Of a stretch of 36,161 nucleotides of DNA, positions 16,085-26,000 are shown in pieces; position 1 is the stretch's first letter, and every line of letters starts with the position of its first letter. The DNA comes from Nocardiopsis trehalosi NBRC 14201 (GTDB taxonomy: Bacteria; Actinomycetota; Actinomycetes; Streptosporangiales; Streptosporangiaceae): assembly GCF_001552555.1 (NCBI RefSeq), contig NZ_BCRK01000046.1, positions 1 to 36,161 on the forward strand, in the 5' to 3' direction. The notes below the pieces were generated by a model that was not told the DNA's origin, searched no databases, and was given only the letters and a program-made list of their open reading frames with translations. The translations under genes were made by a program, and so were the position numbers.

Positions 16085-17875
16085 ATGTGGTGGGTTGGAC
16101 TTCCCCGGCGCCGCGCCGCCGTCGCGGCCGCCGTCGTGCTGTCCGCCGCCCTCTCCGCGGCCCCCGCCGCGGCCGGAACCGGCCAGGTCCCGGCGGCCGA
16201 CCCCTCACCCACCCCCGAGACCCACTCCACCCTCCCCGGCGACGGCGGCGACGACGGCATCGCCAACGCGGTGCTCATCGAACTCGACGACCGCGGCGTC
16301 CTGCACGTCCAGGAGACCCTCACGTTCGGCGGCGGCGCCCCCGACACGTTCACCCGCACCTTCACCGTCCGCGAGCCCTACGACACCGCGCACGACCGCG
16401 TCTACGAGGTCTCCGCGATCACCGCCCGCGACCCCGACGGCGCCGAGGTCGCCACCTCCACCGCCGACCACGGCGCCACCCTGGACGTCGGCATCACACC
16501 CGGCGACGCCACCACCGTGCTCCTGGAGTACGAGGTGCGCGGCGCCATGGACACCGTCGGCTCCAGTGTCGAACTCGACTGGGACGTCGTCGCCGGCTAC
16601 AGCGCGCCCGTCGCCGAGACCACCGTCGTGGTCGACGCGGGCGTGCCCCCGCAGGCGCTGTCGTGCACCGCCGGCGCCCCCCGCAGCTCCCTGTACTGCA
16701 CGTCGTCCGACATGGGCGGCCACCAGGCGCTGCTCGCCCGCTTCCTGCAGAACGACATGGCCGTCGGCGACCGGCTCGGCATCGTCGTCGGCTACCCCGC
16801 CGGCACCGCGCCCGGCGACCCCGTCCTCGACCGCACCTGGTCGCTCACCTCGGCCTTCGCCATCACCCCCGCGACCACCGCGGTGTTCGGGCTGGTCCTC
16901 GCCGTGCTCATCGGCGGCCTCATCGCCCTCATCCGCATCCGCGGCCGCGACGAGCGCGCCCTGCGCACCCAGGCCACCTTCGGCGACAGCGCCCCGCTCA
17001 CCCCCGGCGGCGGCCCCGGCGCCCTCCGGTTCCGCCCGCCCGACGGCGTCCACCCCGGCCAGATCGGCACCCTCATCGACGAGCAGGCCGACGTGGTCGA
17101 CATCACGGCCACCGTGGTCGACCTCGCCGTGCGCGGGCACCTGACCATCCGCGAACTCCCGCACGCCGGCTACTCCGCCATCGACTGGCGGCTCGACAAG
17201 TGCCCGGGCCCCGTCGACGACGAACTGCTGCCCTACGAGCGGATGCTCCTCGACGCCCTCTTCCACAGCTGGCACCAGGTCAAGCTCTCCGAACTCGGCC
17301 GCAGCGACTTCCCCACGCGGCTGTCCGAGGTCCGCGACGAGCTGTACCGCGACATGGTCCGGCTCAAGTGGTTCGCCAACCGCCCCAACGTGGAGCGCAA
17401 CCGGTGGGCCAGCGCCGGCATCGCCCTCACCGTGGCCGGGGTGGTGCTCACCGTGGTCCTGGCCGTGTTCACCCAGGCCGCGTTCACCGGCCTCGCGGTC
17501 GTCATCGCCGGCGCAGCGGTCACCGTCGGCGCCCAGTACGTGCCCGCCAAGACCCGGCAGGGCAGCGTCGTGTTCGCCCACACCCTCGGCTTCCGCGCCT
17601 ACCTGCTCGGCGCCGACGCCGAGCACGTCCCGCAGGGCCACCGGGTGCACCTGTTCTCCCGGTACCTGCCCTACGCGATCATCTTCGACAACGTCGACCG
17701 GTGGGCCGCCATCCTCTCCACGGCCGGCCGCGACGAACTCGACGAGCACAGCCTGCCCTGGTACGTGGGGCCCGACGACTGGCGGCTGGAGGACTTCACC
17801 GACTCCATCACCGCCTTCACGCTGACGCTGACCGGCGTCATCTCCAACACCCGCCAGTTCCGCGCCCTCGACTGA
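16085..17875 (+). CDS. DUF2207 family membrane protein
   Basis: A 596-residue protein with the DUF2207 layout. A signal peptide ([24 protein letters not shown], about 9-32) is followed by an extracytoplasmic beta domain that begins [23 protein letters not shown], the usual 'signal-anchored' opening. A membrane segment at about 260-285 ([24 protein letters not shown]) leads to a cytoplasmic part, where [21 protein letters not shown] is the conserved winged-helix-like stretch. Two more membrane helices lie at about 440-480. The C-terminal end has the WYVG and F-rich segment common to the family. Function is unknown. dtd follows 34 bp downstream in the same direction. Confidence 0.85.
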   Translation: MWWVGLPRRRAAVAAAVVLSAALSAAPAAAGTGQVPAADPSPTPETHSTLPGDGGDDGIANAVLIELDDRGVLHVQETLTFGGGAPDTFTRTFTVREPYDTAHDRVYEVSAITARDPDGAEVATSTADHGATLDVGITPGDATTVLLEYEVRGAMDTVGSSVELDWDVVAGYSAPVAETTVVVDAGVPPQALSCTAGAPRSSLYCTSSDMGGHQALLARFLQNDMAVGDRLGIVVGYPAGTAPGDPVLDRTWSLTSAFAITPATTAVFGLVLAVLIGGLIALIRIRGRDERALRTQATFGDSAPLTPGGGPGALRFRPPDGVHPGQIGTLIDEQADVVDITATVVDLAVRGHLTIRELPHAGYSAIDWRLDKCPGPVDDELLPYERMLLDALFHSWHQVKLSELGRSDFPTRLSEVRDELYRDMVRLKWFANRPNVERNRWASAGIALTVAGVVLTVVLAVFTQAAFTGLAVVIAGAAVTVGAQYVPAKTRQGSVVFAHTLGFRAYLLGADAEHVPQGHRVHLFSRYLPYAIIFDNVDRWAAILSTAGRDELDEHSLPWYVGPDDWRLEDFTDSITAFTLTLTGVISNTRQFRALD

Positions 17876-17909
17876 CACAAGGGCGCACCAGCGCAAAGGA
17901 GGGGCGGCC

Positions 17910-18335
17910 ATGCGGGCGGTCCTGCAACGGGTCTCCCGGGCCGCGGTGACCGTCGACGGCACGACCGTCGGCGCCATCACCGGCCCCGGCCTGCTCGCGC
18001 TCGTCGGCGCCACCCACGGCGACACCGAGGCGCACGCCCGCCGGCTCGCCGAGAAGGTCTGGCGGCTGCGCGTGCTCGACGGCGAGAAGTCCTGCGCCGA
18101 CCTCGGGGCGCCCCTGCTCGTCGTCAGCCAGTTCACGCTCTACGGCGACGCCCGCAAGGGCCGCCGCCCCACCTGGCAGGCGGCCGCCCCGGGGCCCGTC
18201 GCCGAGCCGCTGGTCGACACCGTGGTCGCGGAACTGCGGGCCCTCGGCGCGCACGTCGAGACCGGCGTGTTCGGCGCCATGATGTCGGTCGAACTGGTCA
18301 ACGAGGGACCGTTCACGGTCCTCGTGGAGGTGTGA
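17910..18335 (+). CDS. dtd: D-aminoacyl-tRNA deacylase
   Basis: Hydrolyses D-amino acids (and glycine mischarged on tRNA-Ala) from tRNAs, a cytosolic proofreading step. The 141 residues match the usual 140-150. Signatures: [17 protein letters not shown] at the N-terminus, [12 protein letters not shown] near residue 70 (the SQFTLYG motif that lines the active site), [11 protein letters not shown], and the C-terminal [17 protein letters not shown]. The GPxT element is the Gly-cisPro active-site motif; the more usual form is NDGPVT, so Asn-Glu is a mild variant. The strong AAAGGAGG about 8 nt before the ATG sets the start. A 13-bp hairpin follows the stop. Confidence 0.95.
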   Translation: MRAVLQRVSRAAVTVDGTTVGAITGPGLLALVGATHGDTEAHARRLAEKVWRLRVLDGEKSCADLGAPLLVVSQFTLYGDARKGRRPTWQAAAPGPVAEPLVDTVVAELRALGAHVETGVFGAMMSVELVNEGPFTVLVEV

Positions 18336-18336
18336 G

Positions 18337-18369
18337 GGCCGCCCCGGCCGGGTCCGGGCCGGGGCGGCC
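18337..18369. terminator. Bidirectional terminator between dtd and phoP
   Basis: A perfect 13-bp stem (GGCCGCCCCGGCC, 18337-18349, with 18357-18369) and a 7-nt loop fill the 39-bp gap between convergent genes. Confidence 0.8.
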
Positions 18370-18374
18370 GCGCC

Positions 18375-19067
18375 CTACTCGGCGGCGCCGGGCTCGAACT
18401 TGTAGCCCAGCCCCCGCACGGTGACGATGTACTGGGGGTTGCCGGGGTCGCTCTCGATCTTGGCGCGCAGCCGCTTGACGTGCACGTCGAGCGTCTTGGT
18501 GTCGCCCACGTAGTCGGCGCCCCACACGCGGTCGATGAGCTGCATCCGGGTCAGCACCCGGCCGGCGTTGCGCAGCAGCACCTCCAGCAGCTCGAACTCC
18601 TTGAGCGGGAGCTGGATGTTGTCGCCGCGCACCGTCACGACGTGGCGCTCGACGTCCATCCGCACCGGGCCCGCCTCCAGGGCGGTGGGCAGCAGGGTCT
18701 CGTCCTCGCCCCGGCGGCGCAGCACCGCCCGGATGCGGGCGACCAGCTCGCGGGAGGAGAAGGGCTTGGTCACGTAGTCGTCGGCGCCCAGCTCCAGGCC
18801 GACGACCTTGTCGATCTCGCTGTCCTTGGCGGTGAGCATGATCACGGGGACGTTGGACTTCTGCCGCAGCGTCCGGCAGACCTCGGTACCGGGCAGACCG
18901 GGCAGCATCAGGTCGAGCAGCACGAGGTCGGCCCCGGTGCGGTCGAAGGTTTCGAGGGCCACCGTCCCGGTCGGCGCCACGGCGACCTCGAACCCCTCCT
19001 TGCGCAGCATGTACGACAGGGCATCGCTGTAGGATTCCTCGTCCTCGACGACGAGTACGCGCGTCAC
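18375..19067 (-). CDS. phoP: Phosphate-response regulator (PhoP/RegX3, OmpR family)
   Basis: A 230-residue response regulator that activates phosphate-scavenging genes at pho boxes. The receiver domain has the acidic pair EDE near residue 9, phospho-acceptor Asp52 (LLDLMLPGLPG), Thr/Ser switch in MLTAKDS and Lys101 in TKPFSS. The C-terminal OmpR-type winged helix includes LPLKEFELLEVLLRNAGRVLTR and the recognition helix DTKTLDVHVKRLRAKIE, ending VTVRGLGYKFEP. The sequence is very close to Streptomyces PhoP and mycobacterial RegX3 from memory. Its GTG start overlaps the kinase stop by 4 bp (GTGA), so the two are translationally coupled. Confidence 0.93.
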   Translation of the reverse strand: MTRVLVVEDEESYSDALSYMLRKEGFEVAVAPTGTVALETFDRTGADLVLLDLMLPGLPGTEVCRTLRQKSNVPVIMLTAKDSEIDKVVGLELGADDYVTKPFSSRELVARIRAVLRRRGEDETLLPTALEAGPVRMDVERHVVTVRGDNIQLPLKEFELLEVLLRNAGRVLTRMQLIDRVWGADYVGDTKTLDVHVKRLRAKIESDPGNPQYIVTVRGLGYKFEPGAAE

Positions 19068-20242
19068 AGTGCCGCCTCCCGATCAGTGTTCTCACCGGGG
19101 CGCGGTCGCTCCCGGATCTCCGGCCGGGGCAGACGCAATGTGAACGTCGACCCCGAGCCCTCCTTGCTCCACACGGTCACTTCCCCCCGGTGGTGGGTCA
19201 TGATGTGCTTCACGATCGCCAGGCCGAGGCCGGTGCCTCCGGTCGCCCGGCTCCGAGCGGCGTCCACACGGTAGAACCGCTCGAAGATGCGTTCCAGGTC
19301 CTGCGGCGGGATGCCGATGCCCTGGTCGGCGATGCTGATCTCCACCGCCTTGTCCGTGACCTCCACCGACACCGCCACCCGGGTGCGCTCGGGGCTGTAG
19401 GCCACGGCGTTGGCCACGAGGTTGCGCATGGCGGTGACCAGCAGGCCCTCGTCGCCCATGACGGCGACGCCCTCGGTGCCGCTGGAGACCAGCTCGATCT
19501 CCTTGGCGTCCGCCGCCATGCGCACGGCGTCGAGCGCCTCCTCGACCACGTCGCCCACGGCCACCTTGTCGGGTTCGGCCATGGGCTCGGCGCCCTGGAT
19601 GCGCGACAGCGTGATGAGGTCCTGGATGACGCTGGTCAGCCGGGCCGCCTCCTGCTGCATGCGGCCGGTGAAGCGGCGCACCGCCTCGGGGTCGTCGCTG
19701 GCGTCGGCGACGGTCTCGGCGAGCAGCGACAGCGCGCCGACGGGCGTCTTGAGCTCGTGGCTGATGTTGGCGACGAAGTCGCGGCGCACGGCCTCGACCC
19801 GGCGGCGCTCGGTCTGGTCCTCGGCCAGCACCAGCACCAGCCCGGTACCGCCCAGCGGAGCCACCCGCACGGCGAACGACGTGGCGTCGGGGCCGAACTT
19901 GCGGACGGCGACCTCGATCTCGGTCTCGCGGATGACGCCGTCGCGGCGGACGTGCCGCGCCAGCGCCAGCAGGTCGCCGATGACCAGCTCCTCGCCGCGC
20001 ACGATGCCGTAGGCGCGCGCCGCCGAGCTGGCGCGCAGCACCCGGTCGGCCGGGTCGAGGACCACGGCGGAGGAGGGGAGGGCGGCCAGGACCTCGGCGA
20101 TGCCCGAGGGGAGCTCCGCCGTCGGGGCGGGCTCCTGGGGGCGGCCGCGTCCGGATTCGCTGATCCGGAACGCGAGGCCGGCCGCGACGCCCGTCACGAG
20201 TCCGACGAGGCCCGCGAGCGCGGCCAGCAGTTCTCCTTGCAC
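19064..20242 (-). CDS. phoR: Phosphate sensor histidine kinase (PhoR/SenX3)
   Basis: A 392-residue membrane kinase. One N-terminal membrane segment (about 5-25) is followed by a PAS-like domain (about 45-145, including SSAVVLDPADRVLRASSAARAYGI). The dimerisation domain has phospho-acceptor His162 in FVANISHELKTPVGA. The ATPase domain has the N box (MRNLVANAVAYSP), G1 box DQGIGIP at about 306-312, F box FERFYRVD and G2 box GTGLGLAIVKHI. The lack of a large outside sensor loop fits sensing through the Pst/PhoU complex, as proposed for SenX3. The GTG at 20242 has TACGAT (20249-20254, minus strand) at the leaderless spacing. It is divergent from phoU across a pho box. Confidence 0.92.
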   Translation of the reverse strand: MQGELLAALAGLVGLVTGVAAGLAFRISESGRGRPQEPAPTAELPSGIAEVLAALPSSAVVLDPADRVLRASSAARAYGIVRGEELVIGDLLALARHVRRDGVIRETEIEVAVRKFGPDATSFAVRVAPLGGTGLVLVLAEDQTERRRVEAVRRDFVANISHELKTPVGALSLLAETVADASDDPEAVRRFTGRMQQEAARLTSVIQDLITLSRIQGAEPMAEPDKVAVGDVVEEALDAVRMAADAKEIELVSSGTEGVAVMGDEGLLVTAMRNLVANAVAYSPERTRVAVSVEVTDKAVEISIADQGIGIPPQDLERIFERFYRVDAARSRATGGTGLGLAIVKHIMTHHRGEVTVWSKEGSGSTFTLRLPRPEIRERPRPGENTDREAAL

Positions 20243-20301
20243 GCCTCGATCGTAAGCGGGCGAAGGACGGCTTTACCCGCCTGACCATGTGTTACAACCG
20301 A

Positions 20302-20345
20302 GGTTCTGCGGAAATTCACCGATGCTTCCGGTTTGATTCAGCTAC
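20302..20345. promoter_or_regulatory. Pho box: four 11-nt direct repeats between phoR and phoU
   Basis: Four consecutive 11-nt units share TTC at the same phase (304-306, 315-317, 326-328 and 337-339 of 20xxx; units GGTTCTGCGGA, AATTCACCGAT, GCTTCCGGTTT, GATTCAGCTAC). This matches the direct-repeat-unit design of Streptomyces PhoP sites. The position between divergent phoR and phoU is where autoregulation occurs in Streptomyces. Confidence 0.75.
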
Positions 20346-20365
20346 GACCTGGGACGATGAGGACC

Positions 20366-21028
20366 ATGCGCGATACTTACCACGAGGACCTCGATTCGCT
20401 GAGCGATCGCCTGGTCGAGATGACCCGGTTGGCCCGCCACGCGATCGCCCGCGCCACTACCGCGCTGCTCGACGCCGACCTCAACGCGGCACAGGAGGTG
20501 ATCTCCGGCGACGACGCGCTCAACCGGCTCGACGAGGAGATCGAGGTCAGCGCCTTCGACCTGATGGCCCGCCAGCAGCCGGTGGCCACCGACCTGCGGA
20601 CCATCATCCAGTCCCTCCACATGGCCGGCGACCTGGAGCGCATGGGCGACCACGCGGTCCACATCGCCAAGATCGCCCGCCGCCGCCACCCCGATTCCGC
20701 CATCCCGGCCGAGCTGCGGTCGATCGTGCTGGAGATGGGCCACCAGGCCGAACTCCTCGTCATCAAGGCGGGTGAGGTGGTCAGCAACCGCGACGTCGAG
20801 ACCGCCCTCGAACTCGACTCCGACGACGACCGCATGGACCGGCTGCGGCGCAAGCTGCTCAAGCGCATCCTCGACCCGGGGTGGTCGCACGGCGTCGAGG
20901 CCACCATGGACGTCACTCTCGCCGGCCGGTTCTACGAGCGCTTCGGCGACCACGCGGTGCACGTGGCCGACAACCTGGTGTACATGGTCACCGGTGAGAA
21001 GCCGAAGGACTACGAGCCCGAGGTCTGA
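20366..21028 (+). CDS. phoU: Phosphate signalling regulator PhoU
   Basis: A 220-residue all-helical cytosolic protein with two PhoU three-helix repeats. It links the PstSCAB transporter to the PhoR kinase and damps phosphate signalling. The N-terminus MRDTYHEDLDSLSDRLVEMTRLA is the typical actinobacterial opening, which is why I choose 20366 over ATGs at 20357 and 20333. The metal-binding family motifs appear twice, as DLERMGDHAVHIAKIA (about 95-110) and RFYERFGDHAVHVADNLVYM (about 190-210). It diverges from phoR-phoP across the pho box and ends in a strong terminator. Confidence 0.95.
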   Translation: MRDTYHEDLDSLSDRLVEMTRLARHAIARATTALLDADLNAAQEVISGDDALNRLDEEIEVSAFDLMARQQPVATDLRTIIQSLHMAGDLERMGDHAVHIAKIARRRHPDSAIPAELRSIVLEMGHQAELLVIKAGEVVSNRDVETALELDSDDDRMDRLRRKLLKRILDPGWSHGVEATMDVTLAGRFYERFGDHAVHVADNLVYMVTGEKPKDYEPEV

Positions 21029-21073
21029 CCCCGGCGGGACGTGGTGAGGATCACGTCCGCGGATTCCGACCGT

Positions 21074-21106
21074 GCCGAGGGCGGGGTGCCCACCCCGCCC
21101 TTCGGC
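21074..21106 (+). terminator. Terminator after phoU
   Basis: GCCGAGGGCGGGGTG (21074-21088) pairs with CACCCCGCCC and TCGGC (21091-21106) with one bulged T, making a roughly 15-bp hairpin 46 bp after the phoU stop. Confidence 0.7.
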
Positions 21107-21342
21107 GTGCCCGCGGCGGCCCGGCCGACGGGCGCGGGGGCCCCGGCAGGCCCCGGTGGGAGGGGTGGGGAGGGGTTGTCCGGAACACGCCTGGAGTGGG
21201 GTTTCGGTGCGGTCCGGAAGCACCTCCGGTACGCTTTGTCAAGCCCCAAAATGCGCACTGACCTGCGAGGACGTAAACCGAATAGGTACGTTAAGTCACA
21301 GATTCGTGGTACCCTTGTGGTAGCGGAAGGGGTACTTGTCAC
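21107..21342 (+). promoter_or_regulatory. Upstream region of carD, AT-richer than its surroundings
   Basis: No gene is visible. The last 110 bp are unusually AT-rich for this window. They contain TACCCT (21310-21315) as a candidate -10, GGAAGGGG (21325-21332) as a ribosome site, and a repeated element (GGTACGTTAAGTCAC at 21285 and GGTACTTGTCAC at 21331). Confidence 0.5.
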
Positions 21343-21825
21343 ATGACTTTCAAGGTCGGCGACACCGTTGTCTATCCCCATCATGGGGCTGCTCGTATTG
21401 AGGCGATCGAGACTCGCACCATTAAGGGCGAGGACAAGACCTACCTCGTCCTGAGGGTCGACAAGGGTGATCTTACGGTACGCGTGCCTGCCGCGAACGC
21501 CGAGGACGTCGGCGTTCGCGACGTGGTGGGCCAGGAGGGCCTGGAGCGGGTCTTCGAGGTGCTGCGCGCGCCGCACACCGAGGAGCCCACCAACTGGTCG
21601 CGGCGCTACAAGGCGAACCTCGAGAAGCTCGCCTCCGGCGACGTGAACAAGGTGGCCGAGGTCGTCCGAGACCTCTGGCGGCGGGACAAGGAGCGCGGGC
21701 TGTCCGCGGGCGAGAAGCGCATGCTCGCCAAGGCGCGGCAGATTCTCGTGAGCGAACTCGCCCTCGCCGAAAAGACCAACGAGGACAAGGCCGAGGCCCT
21801 CCTCGACGAGGTCCTCACCAACTAA
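21343..21825 (+). CDS. carD: RNA polymerase-binding transcription factor CarD
   Basis: A 160-residue global regulator that binds the RNA polymerase beta subunit and stabilises open complexes, notably at rRNA promoters. The N-terminal Tudor-like interaction domain (1-70) reads [17 protein letters not shown]...KTYLVLRV. The C-terminal helical domain holds the conserved Trp85 ([19 protein letters not shown]), which wedges into the upstream edge of the bubble, and the [20 protein letters not shown] helix. Codons in the first 50 residues are less GC-biased than in the neighbours. ispF starts 28 bp downstream, so they are probably co-transcribed. Confidence 0.97.
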   Translation: MTFKVGDTVVYPHHGAARIEAIETRTIKGEDKTYLVLRVDKGDLTVRVPAANAEDVGVRDVVGQEGLERVFEVLRAPHTEEPTNWSRRYKANLEKLASGDVNKVAEVVRDLWRRDKERGLSAGEKRMLAKARQILVSELALAEKTNEDKAEALLDEVLTN

Positions 21826-21853
21826 TCGGGAAAGCGCGGAAGCAACCGCATTC

Positions 21854-22336
21854 ATGGTGAAAATGCCACGGGTGGGCGTCGGTACCGACGTCCACCCTTT
21901 CATGTCCGGTCGTATTCTTTTTCTCGCGGGCTTGGAATGGCCGGGCGAGACCGGGGTCAGCGGCCATTCCGACGGTGACGTCGCCGCGCACGCCGCGTGC
22001 GACGCGCTGTTCTCGGCGTGCGGGCTGGGCGACCTCGGCGCGCAGTTCGGCACCGACGACCCCCGCTGGAAGGGGGCGTCGGGCACGGCGCTGCTGACCG
22101 AGGCGGCGGCGCGGGTCCGCGCCGCCGGGTTCGAGATCGGCAACATCGCCGTCCAGATCGTCGGCAACCGCCCCAAGTTCGCCCCGCGCCGGGTCGAGGC
22201 CGAGAAGGCCCTGTCGGCCGCCGCGGGCGCCCCGGTGACCGTCGCCGCCACCACAACGGACGGCCTGGGCCTCACCGGCCGCGGCGAGGGCATCGCCGCC
22301 ATCGCCACGGCCCTCTGCGCCCCCACCGGCGACTGA
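21854..22336 (+). CDS. ispF: 2-C-methyl-D-erythritol 2,4-cyclodiphosphate synthase
   Basis: Fifth enzyme of the MEP isoprenoid pathway; cyclises CDP-ME 2-phosphate to MEcPP. The 160 residues are the usual trimeric size. Metal ligands are Asp12 and His14 in [10 protein letters not shown] and His46 in [11 protein letters not shown]; other signatures are [15 protein letters not shown], the [11 protein letters not shown] stretch and the C-terminal [23 protein letters not shown]. ATGs at 21854 and 21863 both fit; neither has a good ribosome site. ispD, the usual partner between carD and ispF, is absent from this position and from the window. Confidence 0.95.
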   Translation: MVKMPRVGVGTDVHPFMSGRILFLAGLEWPGETGVSGHSDGDVAAHAACDALFSACGLGDLGAQFGTDDPRWKGASGTALLTEAAARVRAAGFEIGNIAVQIVGNRPKFAPRRVEAEKALSAAAGAPVTVAATTTDGLGLTGRGEGIAAIATALCAPTGD

Positions 22337-23065
22337 CCCCGCTCGACGCCCGGGGGCACCGCCACGGCCGCTCACGCGGGCGCGGGCGTGCGCGTGGGCG
22401 CCCGCCGGGGCGTGGTCGGCGGAGCCGCCCACGTCCGGCCGGGCGAGGGGCGCCTGCGAACCGCCCGCGTCGACCGGCGGCGGTCTCCGCTCGATGCGCT
22501 GACGGCCGGTTCGTCCGCAGCGCCGTGACGCGTGGGGACGGGCGTCGGCGTGCTGTCGGTGGGTGGATGACGTCATGGCCGGTGCCGGCGGGCACGGCCG
22601 AAGCACGGCGGTGCAGGACCGGTTGTCGCGAAAGCACGAAGTACGCGGGCGATCGGCGGCGGTACGCTGCGCGGTGTCATCGGGTCGGCCCCCAGGGGCC
22701 GGCCCTTTCCTCGTGTCCACCGGGTCGTGCAGGCCCGGGTGCCCAGGGGCGCCCGTTCGACCGGGTCGGCGGGAGCCACGGCTCAGGCGTCGGCGGGGGA
22801 GTGTTCTCTCGGCGGCCTCCGGATCGGCGAGCGGCCTTTCCCCGACGGCGCCTGTTTTTCGCGGGCCGGAACAGCGGGGCCGGTACAGCGGGGCTCAGGG
22901 CAGCGCTCGCAAGCCGGTCTGCGCGATCCATCCTGGTCCGGTTGTTCGAGCCGATCGGCGCGGCGAGCGTGGTTCGGGCCCCACTGGGCTGCGAAGCCGT
23001 GGGGCCTGGGGGCAGCGCACAGTGGGGGCGTGGTCGCGCGCCCGGAACGATCCGAGGAGCGCGGC
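22337..23065. other. Long gene-free spacer after ispF with hairpins
   Basis: I see no credible gene in these 729 bp. GCGGGCGC (22376-22383) with 22398-22405 is a possible ispF terminator. Farther on, TACGCT (22662-22667) is followed by a 9-bp hairpin (22682-22690 with 22697-22705, one G-T pair) and TTT, which could be a short RNA or a stray terminator. Frames through the rest are Arg/Gly-rich and without domains. Confidence 0.5.
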
Positions 23066-26000
23066 CTAGTCCTCCGGAGGGCGGGGCTGGCTGCGGACGC
23101 GGTTGGACGGCGGGTCGGGCGGGGGGAAGCCCATCATGGGGCGGCGGCGCGGCTTGAGCACCATCGCCCGCTTGGCGATCGGCTCCGGGGCCGGGAAGGC
23201 CGGACCCGTGGGCGGCGGTGCGTCCGGGGTGATCGGGTGCTGGGGGCCGGTCACCGGGGGGAGCTGGGTCGCGGGCGGCGGACCGGCCGTGTGGGCGGGC
23301 GGCGCGGCGGGGAGGACGGGGGTCTCCGCCTCGTCGTTCGTGGGATCGCCGAAGGCGAGGTCGTGCGGGAAGCCCTCGTCGGGTTCGACCGGGGCGGGCG
23401 GCGCGGTCGGGGCGTGGCGCGGCCGGGCGGGCGCGGTGGGCCGGACCTCGGCCGCGCGCTTGATCGGGTTCTCCCCGCTGTGGCGGGCGCGCCGGGGAAG
23501 GTCGGCGTCCGCCACGGGGACCGACGCGAGCGGCGGGACGCCCGCGCCGGACGGCGCGGAGGGCCGCGCGGAGGGCCGCGCGGCGCCGGACGCGCGGTCG
23601 GGGTCCCGGGGGTCCGGGCGGCCGTCCGTGTCGAAGGACCGGGACGGGCGCGTATCGGGGGACTCGTGTGCGGTCGTCGCGGGCGGCGCCGGTCGCGCTG
23701 CCGAGGAGGAGTGCCCGGTGGCGTCGGAGGCGGGCGCCGGGCGCTCCTCGAAACCGCCGTGGGCGGCGGCGGCCGAGGAATCGGGGGTCGGACGTTCTTC
23801 GGGGGCACCGTGGGCGGTGGCGGCCGAGGTGTCGGGGGCCGAGGCGGTGTCCCGCGAGGCGTCGGCGTCGTCCGCGTCCCGGAACCGCGCGGGGGTCCGG
23901 GGGGTGGCGGCATCATCCGATCGGGGACCGGGGGCTCCGGCGGCCGCTGCGGACGCGGCGGGGCCGGTCGCCCCGGGGTTCGGACCGACGGGGTCGGCGG
24001 CGGGGTCGGTGGCAGGGGCGGCGGACGCGGACGGGGTGGCGTTGCCCCGTGCCGTGTCGGCCGGGTCCCCGGCCGCCGTGTCCGGAACAGCGGGTGCGGA
24101 GGCGGCCTCGGCACCGGCCTCCGTCGTGCCGGGGGTGCGGTCCGCGCCCCGCGTCCGGATGTCGGCGGGGGCGTCGGCGGCCGGGGGTGTGCCGGGCGGC
24201 ACGGTCCCGAGGCCGGCGTCGGCGTCGGCGTCGGAAGTGGAGACGGCGTCGCCGTCGCGGGCGGCGGGCACGGCGGGCGTGCCAAGGCGGCCCGTTCGGT
24301 CGGCACCGTCGCGGGGGGCCGGGAAGCGGCCGGAGGCGGTACCGGCGGCCGCGCGGGCCTCACCCGGGTCCTCCAGGTCGTCCTCGGAGGCGAGGGAGTC
24401 CCCCTCGCGCGCGGCGGGGACCGCGTCGGCGGCCGACCGCCGGGCCGCAGCGGGGGAGTCCGTCGGGGCGTCGGCGTCCGCACCGTCCGGAGGGCCGGCG
24501 GACGCGGGACCCTCGGAGGCGGGGCCGTCAGGCCCGGCGGCGTGATCGGCGCGGCCGGGAGCGCCGCCGATGGGCCGTTCCTCCGTGGCGTCCGCGCCGG
24601 CGGCCCGGTAGCGGGCGACCTCGTCGGGGCGCAGCACGCGGACGCCCTCGTCGGCGTCGCCTTCGCGCGGCCACAGCGGTGCGGGGCCGCGCGACCGCTC
24701 GGCCTCGGGCCGCACCGGCTCCGCGCGGAGGCGCGCGGCGCCGCCCGGGCCGGGGGAGCGGCCGGGACGGTCCGCCGGGCCATCGGAGAGATCGGGTGCG
24801 TCGGCGGGGTGCCGTCGCTCGTACGCTTCTTCGCCATCACCGTGGGGTTCGGCGGGGCGGTGGACGCGGTCGTACGCGTCGTCGGCAGCGCCATCACCGG
24901 GGTGGCGGTGAGCGTCACCGGGACCGTCGGGCGCGTCTGCGGGAGGCCGTCGGTCGTACACGTCATCGGCGCCGCCACGGCCGGGGTGGGCGTCGTCGCC
25001 GTCGGGTGCGCCGGTGGGCCGCCGCCCGGTGCGGTCGGCCGCGTGGGCGGTGTGGTCCGCGTCGGCGGGGTGTCGTCGGTCGTGGGCGTCACCGCCATCA
25101 CCGGGGCGGCGTCGGTCGTACGCGTCGTCGTCCCCGTGGGGTTCGGCGGGGCGGTGGACGCGGTCGTACGCGTCGTCGGCAGCGCCATCACCGGGGTGGC
25201 GGTGAGCGTCACCGGGGCCGTCGGGAGCGTCGGCGGGACCCCGTCGGTCGTACACGTCGCCGGCAGCGCCGTCGGCGGGCCGGTGGTGGATGTCGGCGGG
25301 GTGCCGCCGGCCGTGGGCGTCGTCGCCTTCACCGTGGGGGTCGGCAGGGCGGCGGTAGACGTGGTCGTACGCGTCGTCGGCGTCGCCATCGTCGGGGTGG
25401 TCGGCGGGCAGGTGGTGGGCGTCGTCGCCGTCGGGGGCGTCGGCGGGGCGCCGACCGGTGCGGTCGGCCGCTCGGTCCGTCCGGGCCGCGTCGTGCGCCT
25501 CGTACGCGTTGTCGGTGCGGTCCGTGTCGTCGGCGGGGGTGGCGGTGGCATGCCGAATGGCTCGGACCGTGGCGGCGGTGTCGGCGGGCGCACTCGCGGG
25601 GGTGCCGTCGGCGGGGTCGAGGCGCGGTGTGTCGGCGCGGCCGAGGGCCTCGGTCGGGGCGTCGTCGTCGGGCAGCTTGGTGCGGTCGAACGGCTCGGTG
25701 GCGGCGCTCGCGGGCGCGCCGCGCGGGCGGCGGCCGCCGGAGGCCGGGCGCGGGCGGCCGGGGCGGCGGCCGCGCGCCGGGGGCGCCACCGGGGTCTCGC
25801 CGCGCAGGTGCGTCCACACCCAGAGGAACACGCGGAAGGCGGCGAGCAGCGCCAGCCACGGCGCCACGGCGGTGATCACGAGGGCCACCGTGGGCAGCAG
25901 CCGGGTGTCGGACGTCTGGAGGGCGCTGGCGCCCGCCGCCGACAGGATCAGGGCGAGGATGAGCGCGTCGACCCAGAGGCGGCGCTTCCGTGGAGCGCTG

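Noticed and set aside
13960-17949. 1,329-codon plus-strand open frame
   Set aside because: It crosses two peptidase genes in antisense and DUF2207 in the wrong frame; typical of high-GC DNA lacking stops.
22563-23069. Plus-strand open frame in the ispF-SpdB spacer
   Set aside because: Composition is Arg/Gly/Ser without domains, no ribosome site, and the internal GTG near a TACGCT is followed at once by a hairpin.
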